NCBI GenBank assembly: GCA_018208355.1
Contig: CP062796.1
Location: 1,982,517 to 2,046,516 of the forward strand
Origin: Candidatus Fermentithermobacillus carboniphilus
Lineage (GTDB): Bacteria; Bacillota; Sulfobacillia; Fermentithermobacillales; Fermentithermobacillaceae
Direction of reading: 5' to 3'
Length of the DNA stretch: 64,000 nt
The position numbers and the translations under genes were made by a program. A model generated the notes under the pieces. The model ran no database searches, was not told where the DNA came from, and worked only from the letters and a program-made list of their open reading frames with translations. Shown piece after piece: positions 32,368-40,839 of this stretch; positions within the stretch are counted from its first letter, which is position 1; each line of letters starts with the position of its first letter.

Positions 32368-34425
32368 TCATTCAAGCGCTGGATCGTAGTCCTCCTTGCG
32401 CTTTTCGATGTGGGAATCAAACCACCGCAAGATGTGTTTGAGTCTTGCTACCCTGAGGACCGGTTTTCCGCTCCTGGACAGCTCGTGATTTGCGCCCGGG
32501 AACCTTACCATCTCGACCTCTTTCTTGAGCCGCTTCAGGGCGACGTAGAACTGCTCTCCCTGTTCTATAGGACACCTCATGTCGTTTTCAGAGTGGAGGA
32601 TCAGAAGAGGCGTGGTTACGCTCTCGACGTAAGCCAGAGGCGAGTGCTTCCAGAGAGTTTCCGTATCCTTCCACGGATTGCCGAGGATCTCCCTTTCGGT
32701 GAAAGTATAGCCTATGTCGGATACCCCGTAGAAAGACAGCCAGTTGGATATGCTCCTCTGGGTCACCGCTGCCTTGAACCTCGAGGTGTGCCCCACGATC
32801 CAGTTGGTCATGAAGCCGCCGTAGCTTCCGCCGGTCACCCCGAGCCTCTCTCCGTCTATGAATCCGAGGGTGAGGGCTTTATCAACCCAGGTCATGAGGT
32901 CCTCGAAATCCTTGCCGCCGTAATCTCCGATAACCGCTTTTACGAAATCCTGGCCGAACCCTTCTCCTCCTCTGGGGTTGGTGTATATGACTACATACCC
33001 TCTGGAGGCGAGGAGCTGGAATTCGAAGAAAAAGTTCCAACCGTACATAGAGTGAGGGCCGCCGTGGACTTCCAGTATCGCCGGGTATTTTACCCCGGGT
33101 TTGAACCCCACGGGTTTCATGACCCAACCGAACTCTTTCAGGCCGTCTTTGGCGGAGAACTCAATTCCTTCAGGGATCGAGAGGAACACTTCGTCGGTGA
33201 GAGCCTTGTTTTCGGCCGTCAAGATCGTTTCACTGCCTGATTTGAGGTCAAAAACTCCAACTTCTCCAGGCATGGAAGGATCCGAGACCGCTATAGCCGC
33301 AAGGGAACCTCTGGCGTCCAGGGTAAATCCGAAAATCTGCCGGTTCCCGCCAAGGACCAGGCGTACGTCTCCGCCGTCGGTGGGCACCGAATATATGGAG
33401 GTCTTCCCGCTATCGCTGGCGAGGAAATATATCTCTTTCCCGTCAGGACTTATTATCGGCCCGACCTCGGAGGGTCCGAAACGGGAGTCACCTGCCATGT
33501 GATCCCCCACCGACCTATCAAAAGAGCCCGTGAGAAGTACCGGGTCTCCTCCTTCTACCGGCACCTTCCAAAGCTTTGTGAGTGTTGCCCCGCCGTGCTC
33601 CATCTTGTGACCCGCATACACTATGAACTTTCCGTCAGGCGTCCACCGAGGGGCTGTGGCTGGACCTTCCGTGCGAGTGAGTTTTTTGAGTTCGCCACCT
33701 TCGGCGGGAACTACGAATATGTCGGAAAGCCACGGCTCGTAATCTGCGTCTTCATTACGATTGGCAGAGAAAGCCAGGAATCTGCCATCGGGAGACCACT
33801 GGGGAGCAGAGTGGTCGAAATCTCCTGAGGTGATCATCTTTGCGGGACCTTTTCCTTCTGCGTCAATGACGAAAATATGGGACCTTCGGTTGCCTATGAG
33901 GCCCATGGCTGCGTCAGACTTTATCTTGATCCTCGAAAGGAGCGTCGGCTCTTCTTTCTTCTTTTTTTCTTCTTCCTCCTTGGCTTTCTGGTCCAGCGGT
34001 TTTTCGTATTCTTCCGGACTGTCGCCTGGGTCTATGAGAGCGGTGAAAGCTATCTTGCTCCCGTCAGGCGACCAGACTGGGTTAGTCGCTCCTCGCCTCA
34101 TTTTCGTCACCTGATAAGCTTCGCCGCCTTCAGTGGGCATAACGAATACCTGTTTTTCCCCGTTCCTATCAGAGACGAAAGCCAGTTTCGTCCCGTCGGG
34201 CGACCACCGCGGGGTCGTATCCTGCTTGGGGCCGGAAGTGAACTGCCTGGGCTTACCGCTCCCGTCTGTGGGTACAACCCAGATGCGGGAGCGATACTCT
34301 TTAGTCTTCTCGTCTATAGTGGTCTTCACGTAGGCCAGCCTTTTTCCGTCGGGCGATATCTGTGGGTCAGATACAAAGACCAGTCTATAGAGGTCTTCTG
34401 GTACGAGCCTTCGCTTATCAGCCAA
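32368..34425 (-). CDS. S9-family serine peptidase (acylaminoacyl-peptidase/prolyl oligopeptidase type)
   Basis: Cytoplasmic serine peptidase of 685 residues: a seven-bladed WD40-like propeller (repeated SPDGxxLAFxS units from residue ~20 to ~400) then an alpha/beta-hydrolase domain. The catalytic Ser is in GVTGGSYGGFMTNW, the Asp in LHSENDMRCPI and the His in PGANHELSRSG. It removes N-terminal residues or cuts short peptides. A lysine/glutamate-rich loop (KAKEEEEKKKKEEP) interrupts the propeller near residue 150. Starts with ATG after AAGGAGG; its leader carries an 8-bp inverted repeat. First gene of a three-gene unit with DUF4438 and LUD genes. Confidence 0.95.
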   Translation of the reverse strand: MADKRRLVPEDLYRLVFVSDPQISPDGKRLAYVKTTIDEKTKEYRSRIWVVPTDGSGKPRQFTSGPKQDTTPRWSPDGTKLAFVSDRNGEKQVFVMPTEGGEAYQVTKMRRGATNPVWSPDGSKIAFTALIDPGDSPEEYEKPLDQKAKEEEEKKKKEEPTLLSRIKIKSDAAMGLIGNRRSHIFVIDAEGKGPAKMITSGDFDHSAPQWSPDGRFLAFSANRNEDADYEPWLSDIFVVPAEGGELKKLTRTEGPATAPRWTPDGKFIVYAGHKMEHGGATLTKLWKVPVEGGDPVLLTGSFDRSVGDHMAGDSRFGPSEVGPIISPDGKEIYFLASDSGKTSIYSVPTDGGDVRLVLGGNRQIFGFTLDARGSLAAIAVSDPSMPGEVGVFDLKSGSETILTAENKALTDEVFLSIPEGIEFSAKDGLKEFGWVMKPVGFKPGVKYPAILEVHGGPHSMYGWNFFFEFQLLASRGYVVIYTNPRGGEGFGQDFVKAVIGDYGGKDFEDLMTWVDKALTLGFIDGERLGVTGGSYGGFMTNWIVGHTSRFKAAVTQRSISNWLSFYGVSDIGYTFTEREILGNPWKDTETLWKHSPLAYVESVTTPLLILHSENDMRCPIEQGEQFYVALKRLKKEVEMVRFPGANHELSRSGKPVLRVARLKHILRWFDSHIEKRKEDYDPALE

Positions 34426-34441
34426 TTTGCCATGCCTCCTT

Positions 34442-34465
34442 GTCGAAGTCAGAGTTTACTTCGAC
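34442..34465 (-). promoter_or_regulatory. Inverted repeat in the S9 peptidase leader
   Basis: GTCGAAGT and ACTTCGAC are perfect 8-base arms around an 8-base centre, immediately upstream of the AAGGAGG ribosome binding site. It may be an operator, or a hairpin that affects access to the site. Also lies in the divergent region shared with the M20D gene. Confidence 0.4.
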
Positions 34466-34626
34466 TGTAGAAATTCAGCATGTACGCCGTAGATACCTTC
34501 TTAATACGGTGCAGGGGACCATCGTTTTCATGGCGAAAGGATTCTCATTCTGTCGAAAGGGTCTTGAACCATCCCGAAGTGGAAGACTAGAAGAAGCTGA
34601 GGATGCAGAAAGGGAGGCTGGTATCT

Positions 34627-36156
34627 ATGGACAAAGATGTGCGAAATGTTCACGGCGATGCCGCTCCAGCAGCTGGCGCCCCAGGCAAGGTGGCTCAGGG
34701 CAGTGGGGTGACTTATAAAGATGCACCGGTTGCAGAGGCCGGTTTTCGGTGGATCGAAGAAAATTCCAAAGACCTCGAGAAACTCAGTGACGAAATCTGG
34801 GGATACGCTGAACTGGGCCTTCACGAGCACAAGTCGGCGAAAGCCCTTGCATCTTACCTTGAAAGACACGGCTTCATTGTAGAAAGCGGCGTCGCGGGAA
34901 TGCCCACGGCTTTCGTGGCTACCTGGGGTGAGGGACGCCCTGTCGTAGGGTTCCTCGGGGAATACGACGCATTGCCGGGGGTATCTCAGAAACCGTCTCC
35001 TGTGAGAGAAGAGGTTGTGCCCGGAGGACCGGGACATGGTTGCGGACACAACCTGCTGGGTGTGGGAGCGGCGGCTGGTGCCATCGCGCTGAAAGAAGAG
35101 ATGAGGGCGAGAGGCATCAAGGGTACGGTCAAGTACTTCGGGTGTCCCGCCGAGGAGAACTTCAGCGGGAAAGCATTTATGGCCCGCGAGGGGCTCTTCA
35201 ACGACCTGGACGCCTGTCTTACCTGGCATCCAGGTCCCATGAACGTGGTAAGGGGTGGGAGTTCCCTTGCGGTAAAATCTATGAATATAACGTTCCACGG
35301 AATAGCCTCACACGCCGCGGGTGCACCTCACCTCGGGCGTTCTGCCCTGGATGCCGTCGAGCTCATGAATGTGGGAGTCAACTACCTGAGAGAACACATT
35401 ATCGAGAAAGCCAGGATTCACTACGTCACTACCAACGGAGGGCTTCAGCCCAACGTTGTCCCGGCAGAAGCGAGAGTATGGTATTACGTGAGGGCACCTC
35501 ACATGGATCAGCTTGAAGAGATATACCAAAGGGTGCTCAAGTGCGCCGAAGGCGCCTCCATCATGACGGAAACGACTTATGATGTACAGGTGCTTGAGGC
35601 CATCTACGAGGTCCTTCCCAACCGGACTCTGGAAGATGTGCTGGCGGAGGCCATGGCGGTAGCCGGGCCGCCGAGGTTCGGCAAGGAGGACTGGGAGTTT
35701 GCCCGGAAGATCCAAGAGACTTTCCCCCCAGGTCAAATAGAGGCCGTGTTCAAGGATGAAACCCTTACCGATGAGATCAAAGAGAAACTCCGGGGGAAGG
35801 CGCTTTGTGACGAGGTCCTCGGAAGGCCCCCGGTACCCCCCGAATCCAGGGGTTCGACTGACGTCGGAGACGTGAGCTGGTGTACACCCACCTCCCAGTT
35901 TTCCACGGCGTGTGTGGCATTGGGTACACCGGGCCATTCGTGGCAGTATACGGCCCAGGTAGGCATGGGAATCGGCCATGCAGGGATGATCGCTGCGGCA
36001 AGGACCCTTGTTCAGGCCGGGTTGCGGCTCATGACCGACAGGGAGGTCATTGAGAAGGCCAAAGAGGAATTCCGCAAAAGGACCGGGGGAAAACCGTACA
36101 AGAGCGCACTTCCTCCTGAAGTCAAGCCTGCGTTCGACCAGTTCAATAAAATGTGA
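34627..36156 (+). CDS. M20D-family amidohydrolase (AbgB-like)
   Basis: Cytoplasmic metal hydrolase of ~509 residues, similar to p-aminobenzoyl-glutamate and N-acyl-amino-acid hydrolases. Key segments: GEYDALPGV, GHGCGHNLLGV (metal ligands), PAEENFSGKAFMAREG (catalytic Glu pair), TWHPGP and the late STDVGDVSW and TPGHSWQYTAQVG. The ATG has AAAGGGAGG eight bases upstream; the frame begins slightly earlier without a good site. It carries an Ala/Pro-rich N-terminal tail (DAAPAAGAPGKVAQGSG) not usual in the family. Single gene, divergent from the S9 operon and ended by a bidirectional hairpin. Confidence 0.93.
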   Translation: MDKDVRNVHGDAAPAAGAPGKVAQGSGVTYKDAPVAEAGFRWIEENSKDLEKLSDEIWGYAELGLHEHKSAKALASYLERHGFIVESGVAGMPTAFVATWGEGRPVVGFLGEYDALPGVSQKPSPVREEVVPGGPGHGCGHNLLGVGAAAGAIALKEEMRARGIKGTVKYFGCPAEENFSGKAFMAREGLFNDLDACLTWHPGPMNVVRGGSSLAVKSMNITFHGIASHAAGAPHLGRSALDAVELMNVGVNYLREHIIEKARIHYVTTNGGLQPNVVPAEARVWYYVRAPHMDQLEEIYQRVLKCAEGASIMTETTYDVQVLEAIYEVLPNRTLEDVLAEAMAVAGPPRFGKEDWEFARKIQETFPPGQIEAVFKDETLTDEIKEKLRGKALCDEVLGRPPVPPESRGSTDVGDVSWCTPTSQFSTACVALGTPGHSWQYTAQVGMGIGHAGMIAAARTLVQAGLRLMTDREVIEKAKEEFRKRTGGKPYKSALPPEVKPAFDQFNKM

Positions 36157-36165
36157 TAGGTCAAA

Positions 36166-36194
36166 ATACCGGTGGCCTCTATGGCCACCGGTAT
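36166..36194. terminator. Bidirectional terminator between M20D and OYE-type genes
   Basis: Perfect 12-bp stem ATACCGGTGGCC/GGCCACCGGTAT with a five-base loop. On the minus strand it is followed by TTTTGACC, on the plus strand by CCGCGC, so it serves the minus-strand gene better. Confidence 0.7.
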
Positions 36195-36253
36195 CCGCGC
36201 TGTGTCCCGGATATTTTGGAATAGGCACGTGGGCCGATAAGGATAGGGAAATA

Positions 36254-37267
36254 TCACTCCTGTGATCTCATGATCTTTTCTGCCTTTAGAACCCATTCAG
36301 GGTCTCGCAAAATGGCTCTTCCAATTCCCACGAGGTCGGCCTTGTTTTCCCTGAGGATGTTTTCGGCAAACAGCGGATCTGTGATCCCTCCTGTTACCAG
36401 GACCGGTATGTCGACGTTTTTCTTTATCACCGAAGCGGCCGGGACAAAGTACCCGGGAGAGGCGTCTTTCGGCCGTGATCCGACGAAGGCTCCGGAAACG
36501 TCTATGAGAGCGACACCGGCTTCTTCCAGCATGCAGGCTATGATGGCTGCGTCCTCCGGGACAATTCCTCCCTCTATCCCGTCTACGCTCCCAAGGCGCA
36601 CGAAGACGGGAAACTCCGTCCCAACCTCTTTTTTAACCGCTCCCACGATTTCCAGGAGGAAACGGGCCCGGTTTTCCAGACTTCCCCCGTACTCGTCGGT
36701 TCTTTTGTTGGTGAGGGGCGATAGAAACTGGGTGAGAAGGTATCCGTGGGCGGCGTGGATTTCCACGGCGTCGAACCCGGCTTCTTTCACCCTTCTTGCG
36801 CAGGACGCGAACTGAAAGACCGTCTCGGCGATTTCCTCGCGCGTCATCGGTCTGGGTTTACGGTCTGAGCGGGGGACGGGGACGTCCGAGGGACCTAAGG
36901 GCTCCCCTTTAATGACCTCAGGGTTTCCGGCGGCGCCCACGTGGTTTATCTGGATCGCCGCCAGGGCACCTCCCGATTTTATGGCATGGGCCAATGCGCG
37001 GAAGGCGGGTACCGACTCGTCTCTGTCGAGGCCAAGCTGACCTCTGTGGGCTTTTCCTCTTTCGGTCACGTATGTGTGCTCCACGATTATCATTCCGACC
37101 CCGTTTCTCGACCGCGCGGCATAGTGGGCCACAGTCGCCTCGCCCGGGGTCCCGTCATCATTCTGGGATCCTCCCGGCCCCTCAATGGCTGTGGCCATTG
37201 GAGGCATCACGATGCGGTTTCTCAAACGGAGTCCTGAAAAAGAAAAGGGCGAAAACAGTAAAGACAT
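36254..37267 (-). CDS. Old-yellow-enzyme family NADH:flavin oxidoreductase (barrel-only form)
   Basis: FMN-dependent ene-reductase-like protein of ~337 residues, containing only the TIM barrel and no C-terminal Fe-S/NAD(P) domains of the larger relatives. Start set at MSLLFSPFSFSGLRLRNRIVMPPM with an AGGA site; the longer frame has a non-homologous leader. Typical motifs are VEIHAAHGYLLTQFLSPLTNKR, TDEYGGS, FVRLGS and the FMN segment ILVTGGITDPLFAE then GIGRAILRDPEW. Reduces activated C=C bonds or acts as an NADH oxidase. Lone gene on the minus strand, with its terminator 60 bases beyond. Confidence 0.94.
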   Translation of the reverse strand: MSLLFSPFSFSGLRLRNRIVMPPMATAIEGPGGSQNDDGTPGEATVAHYAARSRNGVGMIIVEHTYVTERGKAHRGQLGLDRDESVPAFRALAHAIKSGGALAAIQINHVGAAGNPEVIKGEPLGPSDVPVPRSDRKPRPMTREEIAETVFQFASCARRVKEAGFDAVEIHAAHGYLLTQFLSPLTNKRTDEYGGSLENRARFLLEIVGAVKKEVGTEFPVFVRLGSVDGIEGGIVPEDAAIIACMLEEAGVALIDVSGAFVGSRPKDASPGYFVPAASVIKKNVDIPVLVTGGITDPLFAENILRENKADLVGIGRAILRDPEWVLKAEKIMRSQE

Positions 37268-37345
37268 TGTGTTCCTGGCATCACGTAAACCGCCGCTTCC
37301 ACATTTGTATCCGGAATCTATCCGTGCGCAAGAGATTTGCCCTGG

Positions 37346-37368
37346 CATGCCGGCAGAAGGCCGGCATG
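37346..37368 (-). terminator. Hairpin between small membrane gene and OYE gene
   Basis: CATGCCGGC and GCCGGCATG form a perfect 9-bp stem with a five-base loop on the minus strand. No T-run follows, so it may be a terminator of reduced strength or a message-processing hairpin. Confidence 0.4.
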
Positions 37369-37452
37369 AAGTCGTACGAACCTGTCGGCGGCAAGAAGCC
37401 AGTGATTACCTCCTTTCCCTGGTCAAGTCAAATAGTGCGGAGGCAGGGGCCT

Positions 37453-37839
37453 CTACGGGTGCTGCCGGGATTCTTCGGGTCTAGCCAATTCCGACTGGAT
37501 TTTCCTCCAGTGATAGAGCCACGTCGGCAGCCCTACCAGGACGCAAGAAAGACCCTGCTTGAGGCCACTCAGGGAAGCAGAGACGGCGTTCCTTCTGGCC
37601 TGGAGTTTCTCGTGCTCCAGTTGCTGCTTAATCACTTCTTCGGGGATAGGTTCCTTATTCTGGCCTTGCATTTCCCGGTATCTAAGGTAAACGTCGGCAG
37701 GACCGGGTTCGTAATACTGCCTGGGGAAGGCCAGGTCAGCTGCTCCCCTCACCAGGCTTATCAGGCCTGCGAGGAGTATCATCAGAGAGACGAACGATAC
37801 GAGGTACAGGTAGATTTGCCGTAGACTCCAGTTTTTCAC
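37453..37839 (-). CDS. Small two-TM membrane protein of unknown function
   Basis: A 128-residue protein: a first helix (IYLYLVSFVSLMILLAGLISLV), an extracytoplasmic loop rich in Tyr and Pro (AFPRQYYEPGPADVYLRYREM), an amphipathic helix rich in Gln and Glu, and a second helix (QGLSCVLVGLPTWLYHW). Starts with GTG and no strong ribosome binding site is visible. No family recognised; a proton or stress-linked membrane role cannot be excluded. It sits between YigZ and the OYE gene on the same strand. Confidence 0.6.
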   Translation of the reverse strand: MKNWSLRQIYLYLVSFVSLMILLAGLISLVRGAADLAFPRQYYEPGPADVYLRYREMQGQNKEPIPEEVIKQQLEHEKLQARRNAVSASLSGLKQGLSCVLVGLPTWLYHWRKIQSELARPEESRQHP

Positions 37840-37962
37840 GGTGTCGACCCGGGAGCCGTTTCCTCCGGGTCACCCCTCCTTTCCCTAGGTGATCCAAGCG
37901 GCGCTTCCGATGGTGTATACAAAACGTGCCGGCTTTTAAGACAGGTTCTCTGGGGCGTTGCC

Positions 37963-38592
37963 TCACCGCGGGACGTACTGACCTTCTTTTACCGAGACCA
38001 GCGCCTTCCCTGAGGTCAGGTCCGATATCTTTTTTCTAAGGTTTTCAGTTTCGTCGGGCAGAATCAGGCTCTTAACCGTGACTCTGTCTGCGTACGCGGT
38101 ATCCCGGATGATGCAACCCCGCGTCTCCAATTCTCGCTGAATCCTCCCAAAATGCTCATAATCCACGGATATGAAGAGAAGGTCATGGTAAACCCAGCGG
38201 GATATACCTGCTTTGTCAATGGCAAGCGATGCTGCCGTCCCATAGGCGCGGATAAGCCCCCCTGCCCCGAGCAGGATTCCGCCGAAATACCTGGTCACGA
38301 CACATACCACGTTGGTGAGGTTTCGCTTTTTGATCACCTCCAGCACGGGATAACCTGCTGTCCCTCTCGGCTCCCCGTCGTCGCTAGCTTTTTCCGACCG
38401 GACGCCGGTACCTACGGAATAGGCGTAGACATTGTGCGTCGCATCGCTGTATTTTTCGCGGACGGCCGAGATGAACTCTAGAGCTTCTTGGACGGTGCGT
38501 GCGGGAGATACGTTCCCTATGAACCTAGATTTCTTTATAACGATCTCTGCTTCGGCCCTCTGCGCCACAGATATATATTCCAAGGCACCCAC
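37963..38592 (-). CDS. yigZ: YigZ/IMPACT-family protein
   Basis: A 209-residue cytoplasmic protein of the YigZ/IMPACT family, with an N-terminal ribosomal-S5-like domain and a C-terminal EF-G-like domain. Motifs KKSRFIGNVSPA, DATHNVYAYSVG, SDDGEPRGTAGYPVLEVI and VTRYFGGILLGAGGLIRAY are diagnostic. The start is a weak GTG, with a TTG three codons on as an alternative. Family members may act in translational control or nucleic-acid binding. Divergent from the SIMPL gene. Confidence 0.94.
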   Translation of the reverse strand: MGALEYISVAQRAEAEIVIKKSRFIGNVSPARTVQEALEFISAVREKYSDATHNVYAYSVGTGVRSEKASDDGEPRGTAGYPVLEVIKKRNLTNVVCVVTRYFGGILLGAGGLIRAYGTAASLAIDKAGISRWVYHDLLFISVDYEHFGRIQRELETRGCIIRDTAYADRVTVKSLILPDETENLRKKISDLTSGKALVSVKEGQYVPR

Positions 38593-38809
38593 CGTCTTTT
38601 CTCACCGGCTGTTGCGGACATTTTCCCTTCCACGTTCCTTGACAGGTTCCCTCATAAGTCCCCTCACATTTTCGCCCTGGATGATAATTTCCCTTTTCCT
38701 CAGTTGGAACAATTGTATCGCTGCCGCGTCAATACTCCGGGTGTACCCCGAAGAAAAGCTCAAACCCAGACGTCCCGCCGTGAGAATAGATTCAGGAGGT
38801 GTGAACGCT

Positions 38810-39541
38810 TTGTCGAGAGAAAACGTCAAAAAGTTCTTAATCGGAGGTGCTTTGGTTCTGGCATTTGCCCTGGTTTTCGGGAATTTTGTTCCGCGGAAGG
38901 CCGGCGCAGAAGAGGCGAGTCAGAGGATCATATCGGTGACGGGGCAGGCCGAGATGACAGTAAAGCCTGATATGGCAACGTTGAATTTCGGAGTTGAGAC
39001 CAACGCTCCGACGGCTCAGGAAGCTCAGGCTCAAAACTCGGTGGCCATGAACAAAGTCATAGCGACCCTTCAAGCAAGCGGGATAGCTAAGGAGGACATT
39101 CAGACATCCAATTTCAGCCTTTTTCCAGTATATGAGTATCAGGGAGAAAAACCAAACTTCAAGCAGGTGGTTAGTGGATATCGCTGCAACAATACCGTCA
39201 CGGTGCGGGTCAAAGATATATCTAACGTAGGCGCGATCATCGATGCGGCCACAAAAGCTGGAGCTACCAACATTGGAGGCATTTCCTTCGGCCTCGTCAA
39301 CTCTAAAAGCTACGAGGACCAGATGCTGGCCAAGGCCGTGCAAAACGCGAGAGAGAAAGCGGAGGTCATGGCCAAGGCTGCCGGAGTCCAGATCATCGGC
39401 ATCGCCAGGATGTCCGACGGGTCGGTCTCGGTATCCCCAGCGGGCAGGATGTTTCTCAGCGATGCAGCGTATGGGAGTACGCCGGTCGAACCGGGGCAGG
39501 TGACCATAAGGGCTTCGGTGAGCATAGACTTTACATTCTGA
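38810..39541 (+). CDS. SIMPL-domain (DUF541) secreted or membrane-anchored protein
   Basis: A ~243-residue protein with a signal sequence or anchor (VKKFLIGGALVLAFALVFGNF) followed by a SIMPL domain: IISVTGQAEMTVKPDMATL, FGVETNAPTAQEAQAQNS and GYRCNNTVTVRVKDISNVG. SIMPL proteins form oligomeric periplasmic or extracellular assemblies of unclear role. TTG is used as start since AGGAGGT ends nine bases earlier; a GTG directly touching that site would have no spacing. Single gene, in the spacer beside YigZ. Confidence 0.92.
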   Translation: MSRENVKKFLIGGALVLAFALVFGNFVPRKAGAEEASQRIISVTGQAEMTVKPDMATLNFGVETNAPTAQEAQAQNSVAMNKVIATLQASGIAKEDIQTSNFSLFPVYEYQGEKPNFKQVVSGYRCNNTVTVRVKDISNVGAIIDAATKAGATNIGGISFGLVNSKSYEDQMLAKAVQNAREKAEVMAKAAGVQIIGIARMSDGSVSVSPAGRMFLSDAAYGSTPVEPGQVTIRASVSIDFTF

Positions 39542-39627
39542 CCGGTCCGCTTGCACCCCGATGCTGTGCGGTGATACGATATTTAGTGACTAGAACTATC
39601 TTTGAGATGAGATGGAGAAATCAGAGA

Positions 39628-39762
39628 ATGGAAAAGTCGGATATATGGATGAACATGGGTTTGTACGGGGCCTGGATAGGCATGGCCCTGGATATGACGG
39701 TGAGGGCCATCTTAGCCGTCCTGAGGTTCAAAGCCGGACACTGGAAACAGATTAAGGTTTAG
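39628..39762 (+). CDS. Possible small membrane-associated protein
   Basis: A 44-residue frame with one helix (WMNMGLYGAWIGMALDMTVRAILAVL) and a basic tail, preceded by a modest GATGGAGA site. A stop is followed by a hairpin terminator 27 bases later, which supports a real short transcript. No family recognised; could be non-coding. Confidence 0.4.
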   Translation: MEKSDIWMNMGLYGAWIGMALDMTVRAILAVLRFKAGHWKQIKV

Positions 39763-39789
39763 GTATCCTTGAGGATTTGCGAGCGAAAG

Positions 39790-39821
39790 GCCCCCACGGC
39801 TGCTTGGGAAGTCGTGGGGGC
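39790..39821. terminator. Bidirectional hairpin terminator before RRM gene
   Basis: GCCCCCACG and CGTGGGGGC form a 9-bp GC-rich stem around a 14-base loop, followed by TAATCTTTC on the plus strand. A smaller stem AGACTT/AAGTCT at 39835-39850 lies beside it and may serve the minus-strand gene. Confidence 0.7.
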
Positions 39822-39864
39822 TAATCTTTCATCAAGACTTAAAGAAGTCTTCAAGAAACGTCAG

Positions 39865-40155
39865 CTAGAAGCGCCTTCTCTGGTAGGCCCCTCGTCTCTC
39901 GGAATTTTGTGTGCGGGGTTGGGCCTCTGATACGCGGATGACCCGCCCTTCCCATTCAGATTGATCGAGGGCCCGGATTACTGACTCGGCGAGGTCTTCG
40001 GAGACTTCGACAAATCCAAAACCACGAGATTTTCCGGTATTGCGGTCGGTGATAACTCTCGCGCTTATGACTGCGGCTACTTCCTGGAACTTTTGGGTGA
40101 GTTCGTCGTCTGTTACGCTCCACGGGAGGTTACCGACAAAAAGGGTCTTGGTCAA
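39865..40155 (-). CDS. RNA-binding protein with one RRM domain
   Basis: Cytoplasmic single-RRM protein of ~96 residues. RNP2 is KTLFVGNLPW, RNP1 is KSRGFGFVEV; the C-terminus is basic and Arg-rich (RRGAYQRRRF). The TTG is preferred since GAGAGG lies nine bases upstream, although an ATG three codons before it overlaps that site. Such small RRM proteins occur in cyanobacteria and various Bacillota and may act as RNA chaperones. It ends at a shared terminator region. Lone gene. Confidence 0.92.
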   Translation of the reverse strand: MTKTLFVGNLPWSVTDDELTQKFQEVAAVISARVITDRNTGKSRGFGFVEVSEDLAESVIRALDQSEWEGRVIRVSEAQPRTQNSERRGAYQRRRF

Positions 40156-40377
40156 ACATACCATCCTCTCAAAATGATTCTAGACTAGCGCAACGGGAAG
40201 GCGGAACGGACTTTCCCAAGCCATTGTCGTTCACTCCCGAAGGCGATTAATTATAGATCATCCTCAAAGATTTCACAACTTTTTACGCTTATTTGTTACG
40301 GGACAATGATAACCATGCCGTCTGACAGGATGAATCCTGGCGTCGCTCCCTGCGTAAATACACTTTGGGAGGAGGGG

Positions 40378-40815
40378 ATGCCGTTGCCTTACTGGGGCAT
40401 CTGGGTAATAGTGGCGGTTGGCTGTGCGATAGCCGAAATCTTCACGTCCGGTTTTTTCATCATCTGGTTCAGCGGTGGAGCACTGGTTGCAGCGGTGCTT
40501 TCTCTGGCCGGAGTGAACCTTAACTGGCAGATCGTTTCTTTTGTGGCTGTCTCCACAGTGCTCGTCCTGTCGACCAAAAAAATCTCTTCGGCCTGGTTTA
40601 GAAAGGGGGGCGAAGTCAAGACAAACGTTTACGCCCTTGAAGGAATGACGGGTTATGTCATTCAAGACATCCCTGAGCAAAGCTTCGGCCAGGTGAAGGT
40701 GGAGGGAGAAGTCTGGGCCGCCAAGTCAATAGATGGTACGAAGATCCCTTCGGGAGCGCAGGTCAAGGTCGTCAAAGTTGAAGGCGTCCACCTTGTGGTA
40801 AAGTCGTTTGAATAA
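40378..40815 (+). CDS. NfeD-like membrane protein
   Basis: Integral membrane protein of ~145 residues with two or three helices and a small OB-fold tail, the short NfeD form. Recognised by LPYWGIWVIVAVGCAIAEIF and the OB segment EGMTGYVIQDIPEQSFGQVKVEGEVWAAKS. GGAGG lies five bases before the ATG. The band-7 gene starts 24 bases downstream; short NfeD proteins are nearly always encoded next to a stomatin, forming a membrane-microdomain system. Confidence 0.93.
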   Translation: MPLPYWGIWVIVAVGCAIAEIFTSGFFIIWFSGGALVAAVLSLAGVNLNWQIVSFVAVSTVLVLSTKKISSAWFRKGGEVKTNVYALEGMTGYVIQDIPEQSFGQVKVEGEVWAAKSIDGTKIPSGAQVKVVKVEGVHLVVKSFE

Positions 40816-40839
40816 AGACTTCGAGAGGAGTGCGTTCAA

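Noticed and set aside
32410-33240. 276-codon plus-strand frame within the S9 peptidase
   Set aside because: Opposite strand of a clear S9 hydrolase domain; no ribosome binding site, composition rich in Arg/His/Pro as expected of a shadow frame.
38432-38809. Long N-terminal extension of the SIMPL protein
   Set aside because: The upstream codons have no membrane or domain features, cross the start of divergent yigZ, and a proper AGGAGGT site lies directly before the chosen TTG.
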